A stretch of DNA of 64,000 bases, from positions 83,704,194 through 83,768,193 of the forward strand of contig CM077002.1 in NCBI GenBank assembly GCA_039090855.1, given 5' to 3'. The notes under the pieces are model-generated. The model was not told the origin of the DNA and did no database searches. It saw only the letters and a program-made list of their open reading frames with translations. The DNA comes from Macrothele yani (lineage: Eukaryota > Arthropoda > Arachnida > Araneae > Macrothelidae). Below, piece after piece: positions 1 to 12,200 of the stretch. The position numbers were made by a program, and so were the translations under genes. Every line of letters begins with the position of its first letter. The first letter of the stretch is position 1.

Positions 1-85
1 AAATTAGTGTTTTAATGGCAATTTTCATATTCAGCACCCAAACAACATAAAAGTAACTTGCTTTAATCTCAGATGCATACAAATA

Positions 86-1481
86 CACTGCTGGCCTACC
101 AAAATGCAACACCAAGAAGGACACGAGATAGCAAAGCCAGATTTACTGGACACATAACAACAGATACAAAGATGAAACGATTGAGCTTACAGGCCCGAGC
201 AACTTGCGGAACACGCAGACATCAATATTTCAAGTGGCCCCCATGGCTGGCAATAACGGCTGCTACACGCCGCAGCATCGAACGAAAGAGGCTTTGGATG
301 TGGGCTTGAGGTATGTCGGTCCAGACTGCTTCCACACGTTGCCACAGTTCATCAGGCGTAGCCGCGAGTGGTGCTTGCTGGGCCACTCGGTTGCCGATAA
401 GCGACCAGACGTGTTCGATGGGCGACATATCAGGAGAACAGGCGGGCCATGGCAGCAATGACACCTGGTAGGCCGTGAAGAATTGTTGCACGATGCGTGC
501 CACGTGTGGGCGCACATTGTCCTGTTGAAACGTGGCTGCTGGCAGGTCCTGCAGGTAAGGGAGGACTACAGGCTCCAAAAATATGTAGCGGTGGCTGTTT
601 AGTGTACCGGCGATGTGTACCAGAGGGGTGTGGGTGTCATATCCAATTGCGCCCCAAACCATAACGCCAGGCAACGGACCGGTATGGAAATGCATAAAGC
701 AGGCGCATACAGTCTCTAGCCGCGGTGCCACCACAAGCAGATACGACCATCGTGGTATTGCAGGCAGAAGCGGGATTCACCGGAGAAGACAATGTTGTGC
801 CATTCCATAGTCCAGGTGCGCCGTTTAATGGCCCACTGTCGCTGCACTTGCCGGTGGTGTAATGTCAATGGTAATCGGAACAATGGGCGCTGTGCGACAA
901 GTCCCTGCTCCTGCAGACGACGTCGAACAGTACATGCTGACACAGGTTGTTGCGGAACACACCCTAATTCCTGCGCTAACGTTCGTGATATGGCAGTGCA
1001 AGCCGTCAATGCCCGCCGCACAATATGGCGGTCCTCTCGTTCGGTGGCGTGCCGTGGCAATCGCTCACATCGGTTCGTCCATCCCTCCCGCACCCACCGA
1101 ATCCATAATCACCTCACGGTGGCTGGATGTCATCCCACACGGGCGCCGATGTCTCGGTACAATAAACCGCTGTCTCAATAAGCCACTATCCATCCTCTGT
1201 CGAACTCCGCAATGCGCTGGAATGACTGCCGTATTCTGCGACGAGGCATCAGGAAGCTTCCCACGCACAGGTCTGGCAGCACAACACACTTCCACTACTA
1301 ACACCTTGCCTTCTGTGCACCCTTCTTATAGTGCTTCACGGTGGCGTGCCGGGCGCACATGATTTACATATGCCCTGCAATGCTAATCGTTTGTATGTCC
1401 TCTCGCGGGCGACGCATGCTGTGAATTTCAGGCCAATCGGATGCTTTCTTCTTGGTGTTGCATTTTGGGTGGCCAGCAGTG
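86..1481 (-). mobile_element. Tc1-like DNA transposon (DD34E), complete ends, dead transposase
   Basis: Cut-and-paste element of the Tc1/mariner superfamily. The 34-bp terminal inverted repeats lie at 86-119 and 1448-1481 and differ at two positions; both begin CACTGCTGGCC. Each end is flanked by TA (84-85 and 1482-1483), the target duplication expected for this superfamily. The 1396-bp length is typical of a full-length Tc1 element, so the ends are complete even though the coding region is damaged. The transposase is read on the minus strand. Confidence 0.93.
222..1304 (-). pseudogene. Tc1-family transposase, frameshifted and catalytically defective
   Basis: A transposase would bind the element's own TIRs and cut them with a DDE catalytic triad. 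The N-terminal helix-turn-helix half is read from about 1304 to 716 in two frames. The C-terminal half (734-222) contains QQDNVRPH and SPDMSPIEHVW, which give the second Asp and the Glu with 34 residues between them. It ends in the usual GGHLKY tail. The first catalytic Asp is missing: the family motif SDESRF reads SGESRF here. A frameshift lies where the two halves overlap (716-734), and another separates the N-terminal part. The protein cannot be active. The neighbouring TIRs confirm the family assignment. Confidence 0.88.
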
Positions 1482-1483
1482 TA

Positions 1484-3438
1484 GTCAAAATTTGTTGTCT
1501 ATTGTTATTAATGATAAGATCTGATAAAATAAATATAAAATTAATATTTTAGACTTTTTCTCAGAAAGGTACATACATTTAGTTAATTCCTTTACTGCTA
1601 CGACATTTTTTTCTTCAATTGACCTACATCACTGACTACAAGCTTCAGTTCTTTTTTTATGAAATGATGCTGAAAGGATTTGTCAAATAATGCATCTCAA
1701 TCTCACTTCATATTATTTGTTTCATAAAAGCATCAAAACTTCTTACTGTTTATTTCATTTCGTATTATTATTATTTGGAATACAGATTTTAGACATGTTA
1801 GCGTGTGTAACTGTATACTTCTTGTAGGCCATAATGCGTAAATATGACAATAAATAGAGAATAAATTCAAACTGACGAACATTACTTATTTTGCAGCCTC
1901 AGCATCCGTTTCATCAGTTCCAGGTTCATGGAGCGTTTTTGGAAAAAAGTCCAAAACACTAGTGGGCCTTTTCATTTTCCAACGAAACTCGATACCCAAC
2001 CTCAACAGCTAGACTACAAATATTAGAAAATGTTGGACACAATTGAAAACCTGTTATTGTCTGTCAACTAATACTCAGAAGAAAGTGCATTCCAAAAGGA
2101 GTTAGTTACCTTGTAGTATCTGCCTGCTAAATTGCAGGTGACCTACATCACTGACTACAAGCTTCAATTCCAGACTCAATGGGAGACTGAAGGCTTAAAG
2201 AGATGCTCTGTTAGGAAACTTTCTTCACGTTTCACCCTAGGAAGTAGGAAACATTTTACGTTGTAAAGCACGCCACAATCCTTTCATCATCCGACTGCCG
2301 TAAGACTCATAAATGAATTGAAAAGTGTGTCTTAAGATTTTTCATGTCTACTGGAGCTAACAAACGTGGACATCTGATAAGCTAGTTATATGTGAATGCC
2401 TAATTACACATGAGAGGGAAACAGCCATTCAGTATTATCATTATATTTACCTTGGATCAAATGCGTAAACCTATTGTCGAAATCGCAGGGGACCGTTCTT
2501 ATTCGGACACTTTGAAATTCACGTCAAGCACAGTGCCCAAACAAATATCTTCAGTTATTTCCCACAACCCACAGGTATTCTCCGCAAGACCGGTGAAAAC
2601 ACAAACATCAAGGAAACACTGATGGATTGTATCAACCCTAACGGGGAAAAAAATACTTGGCTTGGCACAGATTGTGAGAGGTGAAGCGATTTCGATACCC
2701 ATATTTCGGCAATTGTTCTCACAGCAAACGCACACACATTTGTCCAGGCTCATTTATCATCTATGTGACAAAAGTTAGCTCCACAAAGAAATGCAAACTA
2801 CCAGATAAATTTTAAATTTCACAAATGGTGTATTGGGTTTTTATGATCTCAAGCAGGACACATTCCGACTTAGAAAAAAAAGAAAAGGAAACAGAGAGAA
2901 AGAAACAGCCCTGGTTATTGCTTTAAACAAATTTAAAGAATTCCTTAACGCTATTTTTTCTAAGAACAAACATAATGTTATGTTAATTTTTCAATTTATT
3001 TGTGCAAAACCAATTTTCAAAGTTGCACACTTGCACCGTTTGAAGTTTCATGGACCCGCCCAGTGAGGGGGACCATGAAATTCCAGAGGGGTCCGGACCC
3101 CCGTGTCACCTACCTTCTGCCACCTATGCATGTATGGGAGCATTGTGGTGAAGATGGCAAAGACCTTTGCTGAGCATACACCTCTTCTGTTTTATCTGAT
3201 CCTGTAGTCTGTTCAAGAGAGACAGATTGCAAATCCTGGTGATGGCCTGGCACTTTGGGAGGTCATTAATTATGATGACACCATGGTAATTGCAGAAAAC
3301 ATTAGTTGGTTGGTTGGTTGATTTAAGTTTAGCAGCACACGAGTGCCAAGTCAGAAAATTTAAAATGTAAAAAAAAACATAACAAGAAAACAAACAATAA
3401 TAACAAATAATAACGCAAGGAACTGTACGCCAACTATA
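1484..3438. other. Gene-free stretch with one dispersed direct repeat
   Basis: No convincing gene was seen. Short open frames near 2410-2750 on both strands show no recognisable domain. A direct repeat of about 28 bp, reading GACCTACATCACTGACTACA at its start, occurs near 1620 and again near 2140 with one or two differences. A short (TTGG)n-like run lies near 3305. Confidence 0.6.
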
Positions 3439-3741
3439 TATAAGATAATACAACTATACTAGTTATCCGAATTTATTGGCGTATATAAAATCAAGGTTTC
3501 CAAGTTTTCGCACATCAACCAGATGGCTCTCTCAAGCAAGGTAGAGAGTAAACTGCAAACTGGATAATAGAACGTTTCAACAATTTGAACGCGGTGAGTT
3601 GACTTGACAATAAACGAAGAGATGTGAACATAATTATTCAATAAAAACACGAGACATCTTGTTCGTATCGCACGTGGAATCTTTGGAGGAAAACAAAAGG
3701 CATTCATTATTTGAAGAATTGGTTCCAAATTCGTGGTAATT

Positions 3742-4142
3742 CTAGCGAGATGCTATCATTGCAGGCCTCATCGTTGGTAATGATCTCAATGTTTCCCAAA
3801 TGGCAGTGGATTTAGGAGTAGAGTAGGCAGCTAATTTCTTTATGTCATCCCACATAGGATCGGCGGACTTGAACTGCACTTCTCTGGATAGGGCCGTGGT
3901 TAATTTGCCGTTCTTTATGTCCCTCTTATGCTCGTTGACTCTAATTCTAAATGAACGTTTAGTCATCCCAATGTAGTATCGCTTGGTGCCATCCGGATAT
4001 TGTAGAGGGATGGCATAAAAACCTGCTTCGTTGGAAAGTGGGAGCTCGTCAGTATTTCGCTTAAGCATAGCATATAAATCCTGAAGCTCTTTGGAAGACT
4101 TAAGCACCACAAGCCCGATAATCTTCACTTTCAGCAATTCTC
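3742..4142 (-). pseudogene. Inverted GIY-YIG endonuclease fragment of PLE-1
   Basis: The minus-strand frame encodes YAMLKRNTDELPLSNE followed by YYIGMTKRSFRIRVNEHK. This is the same endonuclease segment found in plus orientation at about 4760-5124. This copy has no internal stop, while the plus copy has a stop just before YYIGM. It forms the coding part of the left inverted arm of PLE-1 and ends abruptly where the plus-strand reverse transcriptase begins. Confidence 0.83.
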
Positions 4143-5124
4143 GTGGAAGCCATCGTTCGCCCAATCAAGCAGCACGTACTCACCAGCATTATCCCAAGAC
4201 CTACCACTTGGCTCCGATATGCTGACGACGTATTTTTCATATGGCCTCATGGAAAGGAGACTCTCCCGCTCTTCCTGGATAAAATTAATGATATACACCC
4301 TATGATCAACTTCACTATGGAGTTAGAACACAATAATGCATTGCCTTATTTGGATGTTTTACTGAGTAAATCGCCTGAAAATCGCTTCCGTACACAAGTC
4401 TATTACAAACCCACTTCCGTTCCCAACCTGATGCTCCGTAGCTCATTCTGCCTGGCTGATTACAAGACAGCTTTAATCCGTTCTCGAATCAGAAGAGCAT
4501 TCGACATCCCCTCCGATGTTCCTTCTAGACTAAGCAAATTAAAAAAGCGTTATCGATTTGGCAACCGAGGCAGGATACGATCCGAACATGGTACATAGAT
4601 ATATCGAAAGAAACAAAAAGAGGCATGCTGATCTTTCTATGCCGCGGCTACGCTATCTGGGCTCTATTCCTTACGTACCAAATGCTTCCTATTAACTCAA
4701 GAACGCGCTCAGAAAGATAAACCTCGGTGTCTGCATAAGACCTCTGACACCTTTATATGCTATGCTTAAGCGAAATACTGACGAGCTCCCACTTTCCAAC
4801 GAAGAAGGTGTTTATGCCGTCCCTCTAAAATATCCGGATGGCTCCAAGTGATACTACATTGGGATGACTAAACGTTCATTTAGAATTAGAGTCAACGAGC
4901 ATAAGAGGGACATAAAGAACAGCAAATTAACCACGGCCCTATCCAGAGAAGTGCAGTTCAAGCCTGCCGATCTTATGTGGGATAACATAAAGAAATTAGC
5001 TACCTACTCTACTCCTAAATCCACTGCCATTCGGGAAACATTGGAGATCATTACCAACGATGAGGCCTGCAATGATAGCGTCTCACTAGAATTACCACGA
5101 ATTTGGAACCAATTCTTCAAATAA
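4143..5124 (+). pseudogene. PLE-1 reverse transcriptase and GIY-YIG endonuclease, degraded
   Basis: The reverse transcriptase part (4143-4598) holds the catalytic motif RYADDVFFIWPHG followed by the PYLDVLL motif typical of Penelope reverse transcriptases. A frameshift near 4550 and in-frame stops between 4600 and 4860 break the linker. The endonuclease resumes at about 4864 with YYIGMTKRSFRIRVNEHK, which holds the YIG motif, the catalytic Arg and the Glu-His pair. The N-terminal reverse transcriptase motifs are absent. The protein would have copied its RNA into a nicked target; it is now defunct. Confidence 0.86.
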
Positions 5125-5523
5125 TGAATGCCTTTTGTTTTCCTCCAAAGATTCCTCTTGCAATACAAACAAGATGTCTCGTGATTTCATTGAATAATTA
5201 CATTCGCATCTCTTTGTTTATTGTCAAGTCAACTCACTGCGTTCAAATTGTTGAAACGTTCTATTATCCAGTTTGCAGTTTGCTGTCTGCCTTGCTCGAG
5301 AAAGCCATCTGGTTGATGTGCGAAAGCTTGGAAACCTTGATTTTATACACGCCAATAAATTCGGATAACTAGTATAGTTGTACTATCTTATACAATAAAA
5401 ACAAACTGCATAAAAGGCTGATAAACCAAAAATGCACTACACTAAAACAAAAACACTAATAAAAGGAATTTAATTATTTAATATAAGAGCAATAACACTA
5501 TTAAAAGATAATGATGATGTGAT

Positions 5524-5715
5524 AAAAGTTAACTAGAAAACACTAGGGAGCACTCTTTGTGGTGATGGCTGTCTTCACATTTTTTGCAGAGATGAGTTGC
5601 CATGTTTCCATAATTTGCACATTTCTTTAGTGCCTTGTTTAAAATGATACATACAAATTTCATTGACTGTGAACAGGCAACTGAAAAAGTTGTGTGTGTG
5701 TGTGTGTGATATATA
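5524..5715 (+). repeat. Flank repeat X (first copy), next to the 3' end of RTE copy A
   Basis: This ~190-bp sequence runs from AAAAGTTAACTAGAAAACAC to a (TG)n-ATAT run that abuts the 3' tail of RTE copy A. The same sequence recurs after the 5' end of copy A, split into 9153-9232 and 13532-13644 by a hAT insertion. There it again abuts the 3' tail of an RTE element (copy B). Confidence 0.85.
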
Positions 5716-5847
5716 TCATCATCATCATCATTGTCAACCATTATCAATCCACTGCTGGACGAAGGTCTCCCCAAGTTTCCTCCACAACGGTCTGTCTTGT
5801 GCTAGTCTCCTCCATGTCATTCCTGCATACTTTCGAATTTCATCCAC

Positions 5848-8616
5848 TCATCTCCCATGTGGTCTTCTTCTGGGTCTTTTCCTGTCCCTTGGAAACCAAT
5901 CTAAAATTTTGGCTGTCCCTCGATGGTCTGTCCTTCTGGCAGTATGCCCAGCCCATTGCCATTTCAAGGATTTAACTCTGATCATGATGTCTTCCACTCT
6001 TGTCATTTTTCGGATATATGAGTTCCTCTTCTTATCTCTCCTGGTTACACCAAGCATGCACCTCTCCATGCTACCTTGAGTTGTCTGCAGCCTTTGTATG
6101 TCTCTTTTAGTTAAGGTCCACGTCTCTGCACCATACGTAAGCACTGGAAGGATGCACTGATCAAACACTTTTCTTTTAAGACATAATGGCATATTGCTCT
6201 TGAAAATTATGCTGTTTCCTCCAAAACCTCTCCAGGCAAGTTTTGTACGCCGATTAATTTCTTCATCAATGTGACCCTCACTTGATATCTGCTGTCCAAG
6301 ATAAACGTACGTGTCTGTTATCTCCAGCTTTTCTCCATCAATCGATAAATCTTCATTTCGTGTAAAAGCATTGAACATCACTTTTGTCTTCTGAAAGTTC
6401 ATTTTTAATCCCACTTCTTTACTCTTGTGAACAAATTCTTGGATCATACTCTGCAGCTCTGATGGGGTAGTTGCAAAAATGACTATGTCATCAGCAAAAC
6501 GAAGGTGGGTTAGATAATCTCCATTAATCTTTATCCCTTTGTTTTCCCAGTTCAGTGATTGAAAGACATTTTCCAATGTGGCGTTAAAGAGCTTCGGAGA
6601 TATGGTGTCACCTTGTCTCACTCATTTTCCAATTTTTAAGTGTGTTGTATTTTCAAACAGCCAAATCTTTGCACTCGCAGTTTCATAGATGTTATTAATA
6701 ATATTAATGTATGCATCTTCAATACCGCAGGATTTCAGAGCCATTGTAACTGCTGATGGTTTCACCGAATCAAAGGCTTTTTCATAATCGATAAAAGCCA
6801 TGCACAATGGAAGTTCATATTCCCTCGCTCTTTCAATTAGTTCTCTCAGTACGTGGATATGATCTATTGTGCTGTAGCCACTCCTGAATCCAGCTTGTTC
6901 TCTTGGTTGAGCCATGTCCAGTGTTACCTTCAAACGGTGTGAAAGAACTTTAGTGAAGATTTTATAAACCACTGATAGGAGGCTGATAGGTCTGTAGTTC
7001 CTAAGATCCTCAATGTCACCTTTTTTATGTAGCAGGATCATTATAGTGTTGTTCCAATCCTCAGGAATCTTCCCTTCACTAAGGCATTGAGTGAAAATTT
7101 GGAAGAGTACTGTTTCGATTTCTCCACTTGCATCTTGTATGATGTCTACAGTAATTCCATCTTCTCCTGGAGATTTTCCACGCTTCATGTTCTTGATTGC
7201 ATGTGCAACTTTTGCTGGGAGGACTGGAAGAACTCTGGTACTGGTACCTATCATGATGTCTGGAGTACATGCATCATCCCTTTCATATAACTTGGAGTAG
7301 AAATCTTTCACTCTTGTCAAAATTTTGCCTCTATTTCTTGTTACAGAACCATCTTCTTTTCTCAGTGCCATAATCTGTTTTCTTCCCTTACTGAGATGTC
7401 CTTTCGCTGTCTTTAGGCTTTGTTTGTTTTCAATTGCTTATCTCACTAGTTCACAGTTGAATTTCCTTACGTCTTCAGTGATACTTTTTCGTACTGTCTT
7501 GCATAGCTCTATGTATTCCACTTTGGAAGTCACATCTTCTTTAGTTGTCCTCATCTCTCTTCTTTTTTGCATCAACATTTTGGTTTTTCCTGATAATTTG
7601 TTCACATGCAACTTGTTCTTAGACCCAGCTAATTTTGTTGCTGTTTCCATAAGAGCTTTGGTTACTTTTCTGTTAACTTCAGAAATATCCACTTCTTCCG
7701 ATGTTAGGCCTTCTAAAGCAGAGAATCTGTTCTTCAGTTCCAACTTGAAAGTATTATGGTGTTTTTTAAGGTTGGTTATGTCAACGCAGTTTGTTTGTCT
7801 TATGAGCTTGCCACGTTTGAGTTTAGTGAGTAGGTGCACCTTACATCTCACCAATCTATGGTCACTACCTGTGTTGAACTTGTTTAGCACACTTCAGTCT
7901 TCGATGACGAATTTTTTGTTACACATAATAAAATCAATTTCACTTGTCATCCCAATTGGATGTCTCCATGTCCATTTCCTGTGTGGCTTTTTCTTGAAAA
8001 AGGAGTTCAAGATGAAAAATCCTTCTGCCTCTGCAAACTCAACGAGAGTATTTCCACGCTGGTTTCTGTTGCAGTGACCGAATTTACCTACTGAAGTTTC
8101 ATTCTGTTGCCGTTGCCCTATTTTTGCATTGAAATCTCCCATAATTATCTTCAAGTGCTGCTTACCTTTATTATTTAGATGACGAATTTCCTCATAAAAT
8201 TCTTCAATTTCTTCTTCAGGATGACTTGTGGTGGGTGCATAAGTTTGAATAATCTGAGCCTGGTATCTTCTCGAGAGTTGGATAATGAGTCGTGCAGCTC
8301 TGTCAGAGGAATGTTCTACTTCTACCACTTTATCCTTCAGTTTCTTCTTTATTATAAATCCAACACCACTAGTTCTGCCAGTATCTGTTCCACGATAGTA
8401 GAAGAGATGTCCACTTTTCAGTTCAATGAGATCTTCTCCTTTTCTCCTTACCTCACTTAGCCCGACAATGTCCCACTTGATCCTTTGTAGTTCTACTTTC
8501 AATTCAAGAAGCCTTGAATCAGAAGATAGGGAGCGTCCATTATACGTAGCCAAGGTCAGCATCAGATGGCAGCCTAGTCCGGTCCTCCGGGGATTCTTAG
8601 CACCCTTTGCCTTCAT
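5848..8616 (-). pseudogene. RTE copy A polyprotein (AP endonuclease and reverse transcriptase), broken
   Basis: The protein should carry an apurinic-type endonuclease followed by a reverse transcriptase. The endonuclease is visible at 8616-7894 (TYNGRSL, SEVRR, TYAPTT, GDFNAKIG, WTWRHP, EIDFIM). The reverse transcriptase lies at 7371-5848 (NYRPISLLSV, DYEKAFDSV, RQGDTISPKL, FADDIVIFA). Breaks occur near 7892 (stop), 7438 (stop), 7371 (frame change) and 6621, where a stop sits directly before the RQGD motif. The C-terminal GRW-type tail is cut off after RPRRRPHGR. Domain order and spacing match intact copy C at 49883-52843. Confidence 0.9.
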
Positions 8617-8890
8617 ATCGCACTGCCTTCATGTCGCCTTGGCCAGGTACATTCCAGCTGCCGGAGACTGAGAGCCAAGATTTAAGTTGTGGAGTCATTT
8701 TGGAGGGGTTTGGCCATAATTCACCACGCTGGCCAAGCGGGTTGGTGAGTGTGGGATAGCATTTCCTCTAATCCCGATGGTATAGTTATACCGCTATTGG
8801 CGGTCGTCAGAGCCCCTTTAGTGGGAACAGGATGCACCACGAGAAGGCGAGGTTAACATTTGTCAAGGAGAGGCTGTGATGTTACGCATC

Positions 8891-9120
8891 TTTTTTTTTT
8901 TTTTTTTTTTTGATTGGAGGTTTAACGACCACCGTGAGCAACTCAATGGGCTATAAGCAGTCGCCCGTCCCTAATTTAGGGTCACTGGTTAAAGGGAAGG
9001 GAGAGAGCCAGTGCCGTAAGACAAACACAACATCCATGCCAGACCGGGATTCGAACCCGGACCCCTTACGGACGAATGATCAGAGGCCAACGCCTTAGAC
9101 CACTGCGCCACCGGGGCGGC
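8891..9120 (-). mobile_element. tRNA-derived SINE (family 1, copy 1) inside RTE copy A
   Basis: On the minus strand the element starts GCCGCCCCGGTGGCGCAGTG. It contains pol III box A (9100-9110, TGGCGCAGTGG) and box B (9047-9057, GGTTCGAATCC), and it ends in poly(A), seen as T's at 8891-8911. A 12-bp target duplication ATGTTACGCATC flanks it at 8879-8890 and 9121-9132. RTE copy C shows the uninterrupted site. The tRNA-like head is part of the SINE and not a functional tRNA gene. Confidence 0.95.
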
Positions 9121-9232
9121 ATGTTACGCATCACCTGACCTTACATCCCTGAAAAAGTTAACTAGAAAACACTAGGGAGCACTCTTTGTGATGATGGCTC
9201 TGTCTTCACATTTTTTGCAGAGATGAGTTGCC

Positions 9233-12200
9233 CAGGGATCATAGCATACTTCTGGAAAATTTTAGGTAGGAATTTTAGGAATTTTAGGAATTTTTAGAAA
9301 AATTTTAGGAAAATTTTAGGAGTGTATTTTAATAAAAACTAGATGTATATTTGTATACATCTAGTAAAACAACTTTGTATACATTGTAAAGAGTTTGCTT
9401 CACACCCTTCAACCATATATACTGATAGACTGCGCATGACATCAAAATTTCTGGCTCCAACATAAAATCACATGACAACAGTCAAAAAGATGGGTTACAC
9501 CTGCTGTGCTTATGGTTGCTCTGAGCGATATAGTAAAGAAAGTTCTATGATTTTTCATGGGTAAGAAACGAATTAAATACCTAAGTCAATAAAGTTCAAT
9601 TACTTAACCAGAAACTTGCAGCTATTGATATAAAAATATAGTAACTTAAGAAAAAAAAATGGAATGCATGTTCCAAATTCTTCGCAAATGTTCATCACAT
9701 TATAAATCACAAAATGTAAACAACCCGATCATGCATGTATATAGCTCATAAGTAAACTTACCTGAAGAGTTTTCATTATATATGAGGCGCATTCACATAA
9801 TACACCGAAAACACTGAAGTTCTGCAGCGTAAATTAGTAATCATAACAGCATTTTTACACGAAATTTGGAGTCTGATGATGACGTGCCCAATGTTTGAGC
9901 CATGGCGGCTTTGATGCAGCTATTGCCAATGTGCAGTCCATTAGTATATATGGTCGAAGTTAACACCCAAATTTTTTGCATAACGTCTAATGTCTAAAGT
10001 TTAAGTATGATTTACTTCTAATGTTCAGTTCTTATCTTTTCACGTGTTATTATCATATTCAAGTATATTTACCACATTCAAGTTTCACTTTGAACATTAA
10101 TATGCTGTTGAACCAGAAGCAATTCACGATTTTCACAGTAAAGTTTTCAGGTTTCACATTAAATTATAATATCCTAAAAAGGTAATTGAAAACCAAGAAC
10201 TATGTACAATTGTTCACTGAATTACTTTTTTCATATTATTGTTTTAACCTTTTCCTGATTAGCCTATCTTTTTCTGCTTCTACCACAACTAATTTACTTT
10301 CAGTTTTCTTTATTTCAGCTGAACCTTGTATGATCAAGTTAGAGGCAACTGCTATTTCAACAGTATTTTGTTTTTCTACAGCTTTTCTCATTCTTTCTGT
10401 TCCCTCTTGAATTATTGCTAGGGAGGCTTCTTTATCGTTTTTAAGTCTATTTATTTCTGCATCATTTTCTTTTATTTTGTCATCAAACTCAGCTTTTCTT
10501 TTTTTCTCTAGCTGCTTTTCCTTATTTTCCCTCTCTTTCTGCTTCCTTTCTTTTACCTTTTTTGATTCTTCTTCCTTCAGCTTATCAACATACTCTTTAT
10601 AAAATTTATGTGAATCACAAACACTATTTAACAAATTTCTTGTTATGGGAACTTTACTTACACATCCATAGTGTTTAATGGCCCCTTTAACTATTCTTAA
10701 TGATGTTATAGTTGAGTCTTTTAAGTTAGCCTTGTCCTTCCTTAACAGAGCAGTGTTAACCGAAAATCCCCTTTCTGCATCAGCATTACCATGAGGTAAA
10801 ACTAAAATTGACTTTATGAGTTTAGCAAGATTTGAGTATTTTTCTTTTCCGCTAGAGTCTTTAATACTAAATATATTACGCCAGTAATGATCAATCCGCA
10901 CTGGAATATGCCCTTCCTCTGAAAATTTCACTAGTTCATCTAGAGTTGGCTTATTGCAATTTAAAAGTTTCCACTCTTCTCTTACTCTATCAATTTGTTC
11001 CTCAGAAAGATGCAAAACACTTGAAATTCTGGTTATTTCCGAAAGTCCTTCAGTGACTGAAAGTTGAGTTGACTCTTTCTTTGGTTCTTTTACCTTTAAA
11101 ACTTCTATGTCTCTTAGCTTTTGATTGCAGAATGGCAAATTTGACTTTAAATATTTTGTGGTTGCAATTAGTGATGATCTTACATCTAAGAGAAATAATT
11201 TCTGCCTGGTCTCCTGAACATTCCTGAGGAGATTTTTTGTCTTCATACCAACTTCTAACTCCCCTAGTTTTTTCCATGAATTTTTGTTTTCAAAATCTAC
11301 ATTCTTTAGGTCTTCTCCAAATTTCCCTGCTATAACATCATCTTGGATAAACTGAGCCATAACATTCCTCATTAAAGTATTTAAATCAGAATATAACTGG
11401 TGTATTTTTGGTTCTTCACTCTGATAACATAATGAAAACTTTTCAAAATTTTGGTGTGAAAATGAAATTAATGCTAAATAGCAAGGAGTAAGCTCATTTT
11501 TCAGGAAACAGTGAATTCTTTTATACCTTGCCGAATTGCGCAGTTGTTTTTCAAATATTTTTTGAGATGGCAAGAAGTTTAAAAAATATTCTGTAATATT
11601 TAGCCATTGATCCAAGAGCCTCTGGGCTACAGAACCAACAGTTAACCATCTGTTGCTGACATGACGCAAAAAGAAATTTGGCAGTGACCAATGTTATATC
11701 CTCGACAGATTTATAATCCTCTCGTCTTGCAGCACTACTCTTTAAAAAGTAATGCATATCAGTAGCAAATTCGTCAAAATCTATATTTAAGCTTGTCAAA
11801 AAAATTTTAAATGCATTACTAACAACATGCAGGTTGCAAAAACCTAGTTCCAAAGATTTCTGGCCTGTTTCTTGTTTTACAACTTCATTGAATTTGCATA
11901 AAAAGCACTTATTTACATTTGGGCTGTCCATGGATACACAAATAATTCTGTTCAACGAAATATTGAAGGATGATAACACATCAAGAATTTCTTTTAGCAA
12001 AATATCTGCTGTTGCATGACCCAGAAAAACGCTTGTTAGGTATCGGCAAGAAACTGAATTTATTTCTGAAGACCAGTACCTGAGATACACATCCAACTGC
12101 CGTTTCACTTGTGTATTTGTAGTTTCATCAAATGCTATAGTAACCTTTCCTGGGCTACTAGATGCAATGTCTTTTTCAAATCCTCTTCAAAATATTTTGA

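Larger units (their letters stand above)
3439..5394 (+). mobile_element. Penelope-like element 1 (PLE-1) with inverted terminal arms
   Basis: Penelope-like retroelements encode a reverse transcriptase fused to a GIY-YIG endonuclease and often carry LTR-like terminal repeats in direct or inverted order. Here the plus-strand body (4143-5124) is followed by a 3' region to about 5394. The same endonuclease and 3' region lies in reverse orientation at 3439-4142. The two outer ends match closely: the right end reads AAATTCGGATAACTAGTATA, and its reverse complement starts the left arm near 3455. The arms differ by many substitutions, so the arrangement is old. The reverse transcriptase is truncated at its 5' end where the two orientations meet, near 4142. 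Confidence 0.85.
5716..9149 (-). mobile_element. RTE-type LINE, copy A (full length, decayed)
   Basis: This non-LTR retrotransposon is read on the minus strand. Its 3' end is the (TCA)n run at 5716; RTE elements end in short tandem repeats rather than poly(A). Its 5' end at 9149 (CATCCC on the plus strand) coincides with the 5' end of copies C (53052) and D (22230), which defines the family terminus. A SINE (8891-9120) has inserted into the 5' untranslated region. The coding region is broken by several stops and frameshifts, and it is more diverged than copies B and C, which resemble each other. Confidence 0.9.

Noticed and set aside
2410..2753. Overlapping open frames on both strands as a possible gene
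   Set aside because: No recognisable domain, no splice-consistent conservation, and each shadows the other.
7325..8077. 250-residue plus-strand open frame, and similar ones at 15540-16004 and 51573-52226
   Set aside because: They are antisense shadows of the RTE protein; composition (Phe/Leu/Ser-rich) follows from the opposite strand.
8891..9120. tRNA gene on the minus strand
   Set aside because: Pol III boxes are present, but the sequence has a SINE body, poly(A) tail, target duplication and further copies.
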